DNA of 54,334 nt. It comes from Escherichia sp. MOD1-EC7003. Its GTDB lineage: Bacteria; Pseudomonadota; Gammaproteobacteria; Enterobacterales; Enterobacteriaceae. The stretch spans positions 1-54,334 of the forward strand of contig NZ_PTRE01000091.1 of assembly GCF_002965065.1 (NCBI RefSeq), in the 5' to 3' direction. Below are positions 8,957 through 18,855 of the stretch, in pieces. The notes below the pieces were generated by a model. The model was given only the letters and a program-made list of their open reading frames with translations, had not been told where the DNA came from and made no database searches. Both the position numbers and the translations under genes were made by a program. Every line of letters begins with the position of its first letter. Within the stretch, counting starts at the first letter, position 1.

Positions 8957-9991
8957 TTAACGCAGACGGTTATAATCATCAACCATTTCGTTATACTCGC
9001 GTAATGCTTTCGGGAAAGAGTCCTGGACCATCCAGCTGGTGTTTGCATCCTGAAGTTGCTCTTTATCCCAATCAGAGTACGGGACTTTATCTCTGACGCG
9101 GCGAACATATTTTTTAGCCTCGAGTTGATATTGGTCTGCCGAATTAATGAACGAGAAATTCATACCGCCTTTATCCGCTTCTTTGGCCTGCGCCACCAGC
9201 GTTTCCAGTTCAGACACTTTCTTCATTGCCGCTTCTGTATCAAACTTATCTTGCGAAATCACGCCATTAATTTGTTTCGCTGAAATCATGACCGCCAGAG
9301 AGTAGTAGTGGAATGTTTTCCCTTCTCTTTCTTCAATATTTTTCAGTTCTGCAAGCTGGCGCTTATCATTAATTTCTTGAATCGCCGCATGATAAGATTC
9401 TGCTACAGGTTCAAAGGCTTCAAGATTTTTTAAGAATGTCTGGTGCAGCGTTTTCCCTTTCGCAAACGCATCGTCTTTATAATTCTCCTGGGTGTAATAT
9501 TTATCCATTTCGTTAATAGTATTACCCAACGCTACGGCAGCATCGATATAACTCACCGCCACGCCATCAATAGGTTGCAGCGCAGGCGTTAACGCCACGA
9601 CTCTTTTTATTCCTTTTTGACACTCAGAGAGATTGGATCCACTAATGCCGTAGATGCCATAAACAAGGCTCTCTTTACCCGTTGGCCCCTGTTTAAAATC
9701 TTTCAGCCAGTCAGCGTAACGCGCCAGACTGTTCTGTACTGGGATCTGTAACTTATTGTAGCACTTGATATAGACATCCATTTTTTCGTCGAAAACAGCT
9801 TGTTCATCGACCACCGGTTGCGCAGGCGTTTCAGGTTTAACTTCTGCTTTTGCAACGGGAGCTTCAGGAGCCGGTGCGGCGGGCTGGCTATTGGCGGGCG
9901 GGGGAGTTTCAGCTTTTTTATCATCGCACGCCGTGATACCGAGGGCCATGATAGCGACTATAATAGCGGAAGATAATAAATTCCTTTTCAT
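8957..9991 (-). CDS. yiiG: DUF3829 lipoprotein YiiG
   Basis: This 344-residue predicted lipoprotein has a signal segment ending in the lipobox LGITAC (Cys22 acylated). A Pro/Ala/Glu-rich linker follows (about 27-60), then a helical DUF3829 domain. Asp residues at +2 and +3 after the Cys would favour retention in the inner membrane. Function unknown; K-12 YiiG is about 351 residues, the difference lying in the low-complexity linker. It is transcribed in the same direction as the Hsp90-like/TPR operon upstream, but a strong hairpin separates them, so it is probably an independent unit. Confidence 0.9.
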   Translation of the reverse strand: MKRNLLSSAIIVAIMALGITACDDKKAETPPPANSQPAAPAPEAPVAKAEVKPETPAQPVVDEQAVFDEKMDVYIKCYNKLQIPVQNSLARYADWLKDFKQGPTGKESLVYGIYGISGSNLSECQKGIKRVVALTPALQPIDGVAVSYIDAAVALGNTINEMDKYYTQENYKDDAFAKGKTLHQTFLKNLEAFEPVAESYHAAIQEINDKRQLAELKNIEEREGKTFHYYSLAVMISAKQINGVISQDKFDTEAAMKKVSELETLVAQAKEADKGGMNFSFINSADQYQLEAKKYVRRVRDKVPYSDWDKEQLQDANTSWMVQDSFPKALREYNEMVDDYNRLR

Positions 9992-10107
9992 TTAATTGCC
10001 TTATAAATATATAGATAAGAGAGATAATATTTTAAATGAAAAAATGATCCGTCACTATACACATTTTGCTTATAAACAAAGCGAAATCATTCATAGACCG
10101 AATAATT

Positions 10108-10134
10108 CCTGCGATTTAAAATATAAATCGCAGG
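10108..10134 (-). terminator. Perfect 11-bp hairpin after the Hsp90-like/TPR operon
   Basis: The arms CCTGCGATTTA and TAAATCGCAGG pair perfectly around a 5-nt loop. On the minus strand the stem lies 50 bp after the stop of the TPR gene and is followed by an AT-rich tract, not a clean T-run. It is a probable terminator between that operon and yiiG. The rest of the 193-bp gap holds only AT-rich sequence and the yiiG promoter region. Confidence 0.6.
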
Positions 10135-10184
10135 CGCTATTTTAATTATCCGCTCTACTACTGGCGCAGAATATAAGCTCTCAC

Positions 10185-12491
10185 CTACATTCCATAACGT
10201 TCAGAAATAGCAGCATGCTTCTCTTCATTCGCACCGGCAGCTTTAGCAAGACGCCACCAGCACAACGGATGTTCCCAGTCAGCGGTCAGTTGATTCAGCG
10301 TTTTATCGATATCCGCTTTGGGAACTGAACGCGGCGCACTGATAACAAAGTAGAACGCGAGGAGCGGCTCAGCACCTTCTCCCTGATGACTGTCCGTTAA
10401 CGTAAAGTCATCGTTACTGTTACTCCAGTAGTACCAGTTTCGTTCACGTAGCGCCTCACGGAAGACATTGAGCTGCTCATCACCAGGTATGATGCCCTCA
10501 CAGAACCATGATTCACCGTACTCGGTCGGGATAATGGTTTTCAGGCACCCATAAAGTGGGGTGAAATTCTTCTGTTCTTCCTCATCTTCAGGTCGGGTGT
10601 TCAACAGTTCCGCATCAAAAACCACTATCTCATCAACATGTTGCGGATAATCGGTGCGGTAAGTTGGCTCAATAATTCTTGCCGTCACCGGCCCAATACG
10701 CTGGGCGTAGTAATAGCGGTCTTCATAATTTTCCCGGAAGCGGATGTTTAACAGCCCCCATTTTTCGTCAATAAAACCTTCCCCTTCCGTGAGTTCGATT
10801 TCCAGTTCAGCAGCAATAGCACGAACCAAATCCCATTGTTGCAGGATGCTGGCGGTCGCCATGATATCCCACTGGAGATTACGAATATCTTCTTCACGGC
10901 TAATCATCAGTTGCTGCAATTGTTGTAAATAATCCAGTTGTCGGTCCCAGGCTTCCTGTTTTTGTGCTGCCCAGGAACACATGCGATACACGCCAACCCA
11001 CTCACACCCTTTTTCGTTTTGCAGCAACTGTTGCCCAATCGACTCCAGTTCACTCCAGTCTTCCTGTTGGTTGATCACTCGCGCACGGAACCACAAGGCC
11101 ATATGTAGCAGACCCGCCTGTTCATATAGCTTCGCAAGGTGCTCAATGGTTTGCAGATCATTACGGTGGAGCAATAAATCCAATAGATCGAAGCAAAGAC
11201 CATTATCTTCCTGGAGGTGGCTTTCAACGTAGCGTTGCAGAAGTTCAATCGACTCATTAATCGCATTACAGGCATTTAACGCATTGACCAGTTTGCCCAG
11301 TAACTCCGCATCGTCTGGTGTGTTCAGATAAGCGCGGCGGAATATTTCGACGTCTTTTTCTGGATCTGGCTGCGTTTCTTCGTCGCTATTTTCAGGTACT
11401 TCTACAACCGGACGAGCAAGCAGTTCCGCTTCTTTGGCGGCTATTTTTTCGCTAAGTTCGAGAAACTCGCGATCGACACCCAATAATGAGCGTAATTTTG
11501 GTATGTGCTGCTGGGCCAATTTCATCGCCATTTTGGCCACCCAGACGGATTCACGCTCCAGCGCCAGAGTGATTTGCAGTTTTGCCAGATCTACCGCTTT
11601 GCGGTGCGCCCCGGCCTGCGAACGTTGCTCCAGCATTTTTTGGATGATACGCGCCAGCTGCCAGTGGTTTCTCTGCGGATGGCGAGGAAGCAGTACGGTA
11701 ATAATCTTCACCCACATACCCCACGAATAGGGAGTCAGATCTGACCAACGAGGCAGTTCCTCCCAGACCTCTTCGTCCTGCCCACATAACGCCATGATGT
11801 ACAGTTTTTTGAGGTGATAACCGATGTGGTCACGGCCCCAGTAATCGTTCTCTTTTGCCAGTTCATCAATCACTTCACGAGCTTCATCGTAGCGCTGAAG
11901 GGCAACCAAAATATCGGCGCGTGTTGCCTGCAGCGCTTCTAAATATTCACTCCCCGATGCTGTCACCGCCTCGATTTGCCTGTCGATATAAACCAACGCT
12001 TCTTCTGTTCTGTTAGAGTCCATCAGCGCACTGGCATATTCGCAGGATAAACACATAAAACAGCTCCAGGTCGGGTCAATCCGCGCAATGGTTTCTTCGC
12101 ACACCGCCATACGCTCATTGGCCCAGCCTGGGCCATCAATATTTTCATAGCAGGCAGATAAATCCTGAGTAACACAAATGGATTGCGGACAATCTTTCGC
12201 CTCTTCCCGGTGTGCTTTTTCAAACAGCGCCACCACGTCAGGCAGCACTTTTTCACCTTCTTCATAGTTAGTCAGGCGATGGCGCATCTCCCAATGGCCG
12301 ATAAATATTTCCAGCCACGGATTTTTTGCTACCTGGTTCAGCGCTTTCATCTCTGGTAATAACGAATCGCACTTTTCTATTTGCAGGTGCAAAACACTTT
12401 CTGAAAAATCATCAATAAGCTGCGGAATATACTCCTGCCCGGCATCGCGCAGCTCCTGACTATATTTGTTATACCACTCCCATGTATCCAT
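10185..12491 (-). CDS. Large TPR-type protein, partner of the Hsp90-like ATPase
   Basis: This 768-residue soluble, acidic protein has no signal peptide or membrane span. Much of it (about 60-300 and 380-560) is made of helical pairs with degenerate tetratricopeptide character, for example RTEEALVYIDRQIEAV and QRYDEAREVIDELAKE. The last 200 residues look like a separate alpha/beta domain rich in W, Y and D. Its ATG lies 1 nt after the stop of the Hsp90-like gene, and its ribosome site (CAAGGAAAA) is inside that gene, so the two are translationally coupled. TPR proteins are the usual cochaperones of eukaryotic Hsp90, so a cochaperone or client-adaptor role is reasonable but unproved. I do not recognise a named family. 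Confidence 0.85.
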   Translation of the reverse strand: MDTWEWYNKYSQELRDAGQEYIPQLIDDFSESVLHLQIEKCDSLLPEMKALNQVAKNPWLEIFIGHWEMRHRLTNYEEGEKVLPDVVALFEKAHREEAKDCPQSICVTQDLSACYENIDGPGWANERMAVCEETIARIDPTWSCFMCLSCEYASALMDSNRTEEALVYIDRQIEAVTASGSEYLEALQATRADILVALQRYDEAREVIDELAKENDYWGRDHIGYHLKKLYIMALCGQDEEVWEELPRWSDLTPYSWGMWVKIITVLLPRHPQRNHWQLARIIQKMLEQRSQAGAHRKAVDLAKLQITLALERESVWVAKMAMKLAQQHIPKLRSLLGVDREFLELSEKIAAKEAELLARPVVEVPENSDEETQPDPEKDVEIFRRAYLNTPDDAELLGKLVNALNACNAINESIELLQRYVESHLQEDNGLCFDLLDLLLHRNDLQTIEHLAKLYEQAGLLHMALWFRARVINQQEDWSELESIGQQLLQNEKGCEWVGVYRMCSWAAQKQEAWDRQLDYLQQLQQLMISREEDIRNLQWDIMATASILQQWDLVRAIAAELEIELTEGEGFIDEKWGLLNIRFRENYEDRYYYAQRIGPVTARIIEPTYRTDYPQHVDEIVVFDAELLNTRPEDEEEQKNFTPLYGCLKTIIPTEYGESWFCEGIIPGDEQLNVFREALRERNWYYWSNSNDDFTLTDSHQGEGAEPLLAFYFVISAPRSVPKADIDKTLNQLTADWEHPLCWWRLAKAAGANEEKHAAISERYGM

Positions 12492-12492
12492 T

Positions 12493-14328
12493 TTATTTTC
12501 CTTGATTAATTAAAACAGGGATAAACTGAGTAAAATCTTCCAGTGCCTGGTGCAAATCCCACTGCTGCTCTTTATTACCGCTGGAGCACAAAATCACTTT
12601 CAGCGACTTTAATAACCGTAATGCCGCCGCTGGCTGTTGTTGATGTTGTAATGCCATCACCAGTTGCATGATGCAGGGGTTATTAAGGTTGATATACAGA
12701 CTTGAGGTTTTGGTCTTTTGGATTTGCGAAGTAAATTGTCGCGCCAGCATTAACGCTGCGGTGCTAATGCGTTTATCTGCGTCATCCTGTTCGAGAATTT
12801 GTTTTAATTCCGCTTCGCGGTCTGGCGTGACCACTAACGGTAAAACTGCCGGTTCGAAGCGAGAAATAATTAATTGCTCACCGTCACAGAGATGCTCTTC
12901 CAGATAAGCCACCTGCTCTTCGGGTAATTCCGCCAGGCTGAACAACTGCTCATTGCCCGTTTGCGTACCGACTTCGATAATCCGACAGTGATATAACAGC
13001 GCCCAACGGCGTAAAAATGGCACCACCGCATAACGATCGCCACGAGCAACGGGTCGTTGCAAAATATGAAACAGCATCTCTTCAAAACCGCCGTCGCGGC
13101 TTAACAGAATATGAATACTGTTATTAACGCGTAAATCTTTCGCCAGTAGCGCCCCTTTTGACGTTGGTATCTGCAAGCGGTCTTTGAGTAAATCAAACAG
13201 ACGATCATCACACAAGGCCGCACCCAGCAACGCTTCGTTGTGGCGCATTAATACACGCCGCCAGATTTCTGGCTGGTTTTGTGCGAGATCGGACAAACCT
13301 GAAATCAGCGCCTCTTTTAGCGCCTCCTGTACCGCAACCCAGGTTTCATCCCGCTGGAGATCTTCCCGGCTCGCCGTCGGCGTCAGTTTCGATGACTCAA
13401 TCACGCCGCCAATAAATCCGGCCCAGGGCGGTAACAACTCACGCGCTTCATCATCAAGTAACATACCGCGCAAAAACAACGACAAGTTGCGGTTATCGCT
13501 GGTGCCGTAGGTTGCGCCGTCCTGAATCCATAAAATCCCGACCGCATCGCTCATCCCCGCAGGTACTACCGGAATGGTGCAAATCGGTTCGAAGGAGGAT
13601 TCAAACTGGGCGGCAAAGGCGAGATTTTTACGCTGCACCAGCGCGCGGTGCATGGTTACGCCTTCGGGGGCAACCTCACGCCACGGTGGTTGAAGTTTAT
13701 TTACCGGCTCGCCGGCATCGCCGACATAGACCGGTTCGTGCAACAATATGCAGTAGCGGGAAAGAACGCGGTTCAGTAAATTGTCACTCGCCAGATGGCT
13801 GTACTCTTCTTTGAGCGTCAGAATCACCTGCGTACCCGTTTCCGAGGACTGATGCGGCGTAACGGTATATTTTTGCCCGTCGGTAGAGTGGTATTTCCAG
13901 CTCTGATCCGGTGTTTGCCAGGATGTGGTCAATACTGTGACTTCTTTTGCCAGCACAAATGCCGACAAAAAACCGAGGCCGAACATACCAATCAAACCGG
14001 TGTTGTCATCCTGCTGGCGCAACATTCGGGTATACCCCACGCCCACTGTAGCCAGGAAGCCGTGAATTTCGTTTTCTGTCAGACCCGCACCGGTATCGGT
14101 AATGGTGATGGTGGACTTCGCCACGTCTGCCACCACACGAATCGCGTTATCCTTTGGCGCATCGGGCTGCTCAATCCTGCGGCGTACGATCGCATCATGG
14201 CCGTTTTGCACCAGCTCGCGCACGGCAACCACGGGAGTGGAGTAAAGATGCTTACTGAGCACCTCAATTAAGCCGTTTAAATTAACTTCTGTAGAATATG
14301 AACTGCCAGCTAACTGTAATGTACTCAT
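12493..14328 (-). CDS. Divergent HtpG/Hsp90-like ATPase
   Basis: This 611-residue cytoplasmic protein has an N-terminal GHKL (Bergerat) ATPase fold. Motifs are RELVQNGHDAI (catalytic-type Glu38, Asn42, Asp45), ITDTGAGLTENEI (Asp78 with the G-x-G), GLIGMFGLGFLSAF (111-124, the glycine lid) and GTQVILTL (Gly165-Thr166). The middle and C-terminal parts are much further from HtpG, with about the same total length (HtpG is 624). It is the first gene of a two-gene operon with the TPR protein. The 5' flank is AT-rich, and the fdhD terminator lies upstream. It is a second Hsp90-family protein, distinct from the housekeeping htpG, and its clients are unknown. I do not recall it between fdhD and yiiG in K-12, so it is probably an acquired or variably retained pair. 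Confidence 0.85.
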   Translation of the reverse strand: MSTLQLAGSSYSTEVNLNGLIEVLSKHLYSTPVVAVRELVQNGHDAIVRRRIEQPDAPKDNAIRVVADVAKSTITITDTGAGLTENEIHGFLATVGVGYTRMLRQQDDNTGLIGMFGLGFLSAFVLAKEVTVLTTSWQTPDQSWKYHSTDGQKYTVTPHQSSETGTQVILTLKEEYSHLASDNLLNRVLSRYCILLHEPVYVGDAGEPVNKLQPPWREVAPEGVTMHRALVQRKNLAFAAQFESSFEPICTIPVVPAGMSDAVGILWIQDGATYGTSDNRNLSLFLRGMLLDDEARELLPPWAGFIGGVIESSKLTPTASREDLQRDETWVAVQEALKEALISGLSDLAQNQPEIWRRVLMRHNEALLGAALCDDRLFDLLKDRLQIPTSKGALLAKDLRVNNSIHILLSRDGGFEEMLFHILQRPVARGDRYAVVPFLRRWALLYHCRIIEVGTQTGNEQLFSLAELPEEQVAYLEEHLCDGEQLIISRFEPAVLPLVVTPDREAELKQILEQDDADKRISTAALMLARQFTSQIQKTKTSSLYINLNNPCIMQLVMALQHQQQPAAALRLLKSLKVILCSSGNKEQQWDLHQALEDFTQFIPVLINQGK

Positions 14329-14598
14329 TTTTCAATACTCATAATCCATCACCTACTATTGAAAATACATTGCTGTTTTTTACAACCGGTGCAAGGTTTG
14401 TTATTTTCATTCACTCATCGGAAACATTTATTTATTGACGCGATGATTAAAACAAAATGTCTTATATAAATAATGATTAATTCTTACAGGATTAATGCGA
14501 CTGGAGTATATCGATATAAACCGGAGTTAACGAGATAATTTCTTGTGATGAGGTTATTATTTAAATGCTGAATAATATATTGAGGATTATTTAATAGA
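14329..14598 (-). promoter_or_regulatory. AT-rich upstream region of the Hsp90-like operon
   Basis: About 270 bp are without a gene between the fdhD terminator and the Hsp90-like gene. The sequence is strongly AT-rich and must hold the operon promoter. On the minus strand I see no clear heat-shock (sigma-32) element of the CTTGAA...CCCCATnT type, so a heat-shock promoter is not supported. No small gene is evident. Confidence 0.4.
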
Positions 14599-14599
14599 A

Positions 14600-14636
14600 A
14601 AATAAAACCGCAATCCAGGATCAGAATTGCGGTATT
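14600..14636 (-). terminator. Intrinsic terminator after fdhD
   Basis: Arms ACCGCAAT and ATTGCGGT (14607-14633) close a loop of about 11 nt. On the minus strand the stem is followed by TTTTATTTTT. It begins a few bases after the fdhD stop codon. Confidence 0.85.
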
Positions 14637-14639
14637 TCT

Positions 14640-15476
14640 TTAATTATGAATCAAACGCTGCGGATGGGTATAAACCGTTGCCCGACCCGGTTTACAAAAG
14701 CCTACCAGCGTCAGATTACAGCGCTCAGCCACTTCTACAGCAAGTGTGGTCGCGGCAGACACCGCAAAGAGAATTTCTACCCCGCACATCGCCGACTTTT
14801 GCACCATTTCATAACTGGCACGACTGGAAACCAACACCGCACCTTGTTGCCAGCTTTCCCCTTCTTGCGCCCGGCGACCTAACAGTTTATCCAGCGCCAC
14901 ATGGCGGCCCACATCTTCATGCCCGCCAACCAGTTCGCCAGATGGCAACATCCAGGCGGCGGCGTGAGTACAACCGGTCAGTTGTCCCACTGGCTGGAAA
15001 TCATGGAGATGACGTAATGCATCATCCAGTTTGTTGAGATCAAACGTCTGGGTGAACGGCAGCGGCTGCACCGGTTTTCCGATATCGCTAAGTTGCTCCA
15101 CGCCACAGACACCACAGCCCGTACGCCCCGCCAGCGCCCGGCGGCGCTCCTTCAACCCCATAAAGCGGCGGCTGGAAAGCTCAATTTGTACTTCAAGACC
15201 ATTACAGGAAGGAACGACATCCATGCCGAAGATATCATGCGGACTTTCGATAATCCCCTCGGAAAGCGAAAAACCGAGCGCAAAGTACTCAAGGTCTTTG
15301 GGCGAAGCCATCATCACCACGTGCGAAATGCCGTTGTAGACCAGCGCAACGGGAACCTCTTCTGCCACCTCATCTAACCGTGGGTGTTGTAAATCGTCAC
15401 GCCGCCATAACTCAATTTGACGAACACCTGTGATATTTATCACATTTTCGATTTCTTTTTGCTGTGTTTTTTTCAC
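14640..15476 (-). CDS. fdhD: Formate dehydrogenase sulfurtransferase FdhD
   Basis: This 278-residue cytoplasmic protein passes sulfur from IscS to the bis-MGD cofactor, a step needed for formate dehydrogenase activity. The essential cysteine pair is in GRTGCGVCG (about residues 121 and 124). The C-terminus reads QRLIHN, one residue longer than the K-12 version I recall. It is divergent from fdoG across a 193-bp region, close to the enzyme it activates. Confidence 0.97.
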   Translation of the reverse strand: MKKTQQKEIENVINITGVRQIELWRRDDLQHPRLDEVAEEVPVALVYNGISHVVMMASPKDLEYFALGFSLSEGIIESPHDIFGMDVVPSCNGLEVQIELSSRRFMGLKERRRALAGRTGCGVCGVEQLSDIGKPVQPLPFTQTFDLNKLDDALRHLHDFQPVGQLTGCTHAAAWMLPSGELVGGHEDVGRHVALDKLLGRRAQEGESWQQGAVLVSSRASYEMVQKSAMCGVEILFAVSAATTLAVEVAERCNLTLVGFCKPGRATVYTHPQRLIHN

Positions 15477-15669
15477 TTTCTCTTAACCAGATAAGAACAC
15501 ACACACCAACATTATGGTATTCTGTTACAAACCCTTCCTGAATGGAGGGAAATTGGGCCAATTCTGGACCTTTGCGGCTCCTTCCGCAAAGAAAAATAAC
15601 TCCCACTCCCTGCACACGCAGCAAGCGAATGTAAATGGGACGTGACAATGTCGAAACAAGGAGCAATCC
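15477..15669. promoter_or_regulatory. fdhD/fdoG divergent promoter region
   Basis: This 193-bp gap holds the start signals for fdhD (minus) and the fdoGHI-fdhE operon (plus). The fdoG ATG is preceded by aaggagcaatcc, a strong ribosome site. No FNR or NarL box is obvious, which fits the mostly constitutive, oxygen-tolerant expression known for fdo. Confidence 0.5.
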
Positions 15670-18600
15670 ATGCAGGTCAGCAGAAGGCAGTTCTTTAAGA
15701 TCTGCGCTGGCGGTATGGCAGGCACCACGGCAGCGGCACTGGGTTTTGCACCCAGCGTAGCGCTCGCGGAAACCCGGCAGTATAAACTACTGCGCACCCG
15801 CGAAACCCGTAATACCTGCACCTATTGTTCCGTAGGCTGTGGGCTGTTGATGTACAGCCTCGGTGACGGAGCAAAAAACGCCAAAGCATCTATCTTCCAT
15901 ATCGAAGGTGACCCGGATCACCCGGTCAACCGCGGTGCACTTTGTCCGAAAGGCGCTGGCCTGGTGGATTTCATCCACTCCGAAAGCCGTCTGAAGTACC
16001 CGGAATACCGTGCCCCAGGTTCTGATAAATGGCAACAAATCAGTTGGGAAGAGGCGTTTGATCGCATCGCCAAACTGATGAAAGAAGACCGCGATGCTAA
16101 CTACATTGCGCAAAACGCCGAAGGCGTGACCGTTAACCGCTGGCTCTCTACCGGGATGCTGTGTGCATCTGCGTCGAGCAATGAAACCGGCTATTTAACA
16201 CAAAAATTCTCCCGCGCACTGGGTATGCTCGCGGTCGACAACCAGGCGCGTGTCTGACACGGACCAACGGTAGCAAGTCTTGCTCCAACATTTGGTCGCG
16301 GTGCGATGACCAACCACTGGGTTGACATCAAAAACGCCAACCTCGTCGTGGTGATGGGCGGTAACGCCGCTGAAGCTCACCCGGTCGGGTTCCGCTGGGC
16401 GATGGAAGCCAAAATTCACAACGGCGCGAAGCTAATTGTTGTCGATCCTCGCTTTACGCGTACAGCGGCGGTAGCTGACTACTATGCCCCGATTCGTTCC
16501 GGTACTGACATTGCTTTCCTGTCAGGCGTATTGCTGTACCTGCTGAACAATGAAAAATTCAACCGCGAATACACCGAAGCCTATACCAACGCCAGCCTGA
16601 TCGTGCGTGAAGATTTTGGCTTTGAAGATGGCCTGTTCACCGGCTACGACGCGGAAAAACGCAAGTACGATAAATCCTCCTGGACTTACGAACTGGACGA
16701 AAACGGCTTCGCCAAACGCGATACCACGCTGCAACATCCACGCTGCGTGTGGAACTTGCTGAAACAGCACGTTTCCCGTTACACGCCAGATGTGGTTGAA
16801 AACATCTGTGGTACGCCGAAAGACGCGTTCCTGAAAGTCTGCGAATACATCGCAGAAACCAGCGCACATGATAAAACCGCGTCGTTCCTCTACGCGCTCG
16901 GCTGGACACAGCACTCCATCGGTGCGCAGAACATCCGCACCATGGCGATGATTCAACTGCTGCTCGGCAATATGGGGATGGCAGGCGGCGGCGTTAACGC
17001 CCTGCGCGGTCACTCCAATATTCAGGGGCTGACGGACCTGGGGCTGCTGTCGCAGAGCCTGCCAGGTTACATGACGCTGCCAAGCGAGAAGCAGACCGAT
17101 CTGCAAACCTACCTTACCGCCAACACCCCGAAACCGCTGCTGGAAGGCCAGGTTAACTACTGGGGCAACTACCCGAAATTCTTCGTCTCCATGATGAAGG
17201 CCTTCTTTGGCGATAAAGCGACAGCGGAAAATAGCTGGGGCTTTGACTGGTTGCCGAAGTGGGATAAAGGCTACGACGTCCTGCAATACTTCGAAATGAT
17301 GAAAGAGGGCAAGGTCAATGGCTATATCTGCCAGGGCTTTAACCCTGTTGCTTCATTCCCTAACAAAAACAAAGTGATCGGTTGTCTGTCGAAACTGAAG
17401 TTCCTCGTGACTATCGACCCGCTGAACACTGAAACCTCTAACTTCTGGCAGAACCACGGTGAGCTGAACGACGTTGATTCGTCGAAGATCCAGACCGAAG
17501 TGTTCCGCCTGCCATCGACCTGCTTCGCGGAAGAGGACGGTTCAATCGTTAACTCCGGTCGCTGGTTGCAGTGGCACTGGAAAGGTGCGGACGCCCCAGG
17601 GATTGCGCTGACTGATGGCGAGATCCTCTCCGGTATCTTCCTGCGCTTGCGCAAGATGTATGCCGAACAGGGCGGCGCAAACCCGGACCAGGTGCTGAAC
17701 ATGACCTGGAACTACGCCATTCCGCATGAGCCGAAGTCGGAAGAAGTGGCGATGGAGAGCAACGGTAAGGCGCTGGCCGATATTACCGATCCGGCAACCG
17801 GTGCGGTTATCGTCAAGAAAGGCCAGCAACTTAGCTCGTTCGCCCAACTGCGCGATGACGGCACCACCTCCTGTGGCTGCTGGATTTTCGCCGGTAGCTG
17901 GACGCCGGAAGGTAACCAGATGGCTAAGCGCGATAACGCCGATCCGTCTGGCCTCGGCAACACGCTGGGCTGGGCATGGGCATGGCCGCTTAACCGCCGC
18001 ATCCTGTATAACCGCGCCTCCGCAGACCCGCAGGGTAACCCGTGGGATCCGAAGCGTCAGTTGCTGAAATGGGACGGCACTAAGTGGACCGGCTGGGATA
18101 TTCCGGACTACAGCGCAGCGCCTCCGGGCAGCGGCGTCGGGCCGTTTATCATGCAGCAGGAAGGCATGGGACGTCTGTTTGCCCTCGATAAGATGGCAGA
18201 AGGTCCGTTCCCGGAACACTACGAGCCGTTTGAAACGCCGCTGGGGACTAACCCGCTGCATCCAAACGTTATCTCAAACCCGGCTGCACGTATCTTTAAA
18301 GACGACGCCGAAGCATTGGGTAAAGCCGATAAGTTCCCGTATGTCGGAACCACCTATCGTCTGACCGAGCACTTCCACTACTGGACCAAGCATGCGCTGC
18401 TTAACGCTATCGCCCAGCCGGAACAGTTCGTGGAGATTGGCGAGAAGCTGGCGAATAAACTCGGCATCACGCAGGGTGATACGGTGAAAGTCTCCTCCAA
18501 TCGTGGCTATATCAAAGCCAAAGCGGTGGTGACCAAACGTATCCGCACGCTGAAAGCGAACGGCAAAGATATCGATACCATTGGTATTCCGATTCACTGG

Positions 18601-18729
18601 GGCTATGAAGGTGTTGCGAAAAAAGGCTTTATTGCCAATACGTTGACGCCATTCGTTGGTGATGCGAACACGCAGACACCAGAGTTTAAATCCTTCCTCG
18701 TGAATGTGGAAAAGGTGGATACCCAATAG
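15670..18729 (+). CDS. fdoG: Formate dehydrogenase-O major subunit (selenoprotein)
   Basis: This 1019-residue catalytic subunit of the membrane-bound aerobic formate dehydrogenase oxidises formate in the periplasm with a Mo/W-bis-MGD and a 4Fe-4S cluster. It opens with a twin-arginine signal (SRRQFFK, cleavage near residue 33), then the cluster motif CTYCSVGCG. TGA at 16255-16257 is codon 196 and is read as selenocysteine: the frame continues without fault to 18729, the next residues HGPTV match the family, and a SECIS hairpin follows directly. It must not be split into two genes. The C-terminus ends VEKVDTQ, three residues beyond the K-12 end I recall. Confidence 0.98.
16255..16295 (+). promoter_or_regulatory. 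Selenocysteine codon and bacterial SECIS element in fdoG
   Basis: TGA is followed at once by a GC-rich hairpin-forming stretch, with ggtagcaag pairing towards cttgctcc around a short tct-centred loop. This is the SelB-binding SECIS layout known from fdhF and fdnG. The downstream frame is highly conserved coding sequence, which confirms readthrough. Confidence 0.93.
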
Positions 18730-18730
18730 A

Positions 18731-18830
18731 TTTCAGATTGCAGGGAGCTGGCGACGCCATAAAGACCGGGAGCATAGAAACACTATGTGACCGGGATGAA
18801 TAAGGAAGCCAGCGAACCTGCAAGCTGAAA
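18731..18830. repeat. 100-bp palindromic repeat inside the fdo operon
   Basis: An imperfect inverted repeat runs from tttcagattgcagg to cctgcaagctgaaa, with an inner core gaccgggagcatag ... ctatgtgaccggg. The whole unit could fold into one long RNA hairpin. It fills most of the 126-bp gap between fdoG and fdoH. A second element of the same type lies at 21738-21839. They resemble a widespread enterobacterial palindromic intergenic repeat I recognise by sequence but cannot name with certainty. Confidence 0.75.
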
Positions 18831-18855
18831 GATGAAGGGTAAACGGAGACGAAAT

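Noticed and set aside
14329..14598. Sigma-32 heat-shock promoter for the Hsp90-like operon
   Set aside because: No convincing -35/-10 heat-shock pair could be found on the minus strand.
15670..16257. fdoG as a truncated 195-residue gene followed by a separate gene at 16306
   Set aside because: The TGA at 16255 is a selenocysteine codon with a SECIS element, and the frame continues in register with conserved sequence.
16522..17286. 254-codon minus-strand frame inside fdoG
   Set aside because: Codon-bias shadow within a clear, conserved gene.
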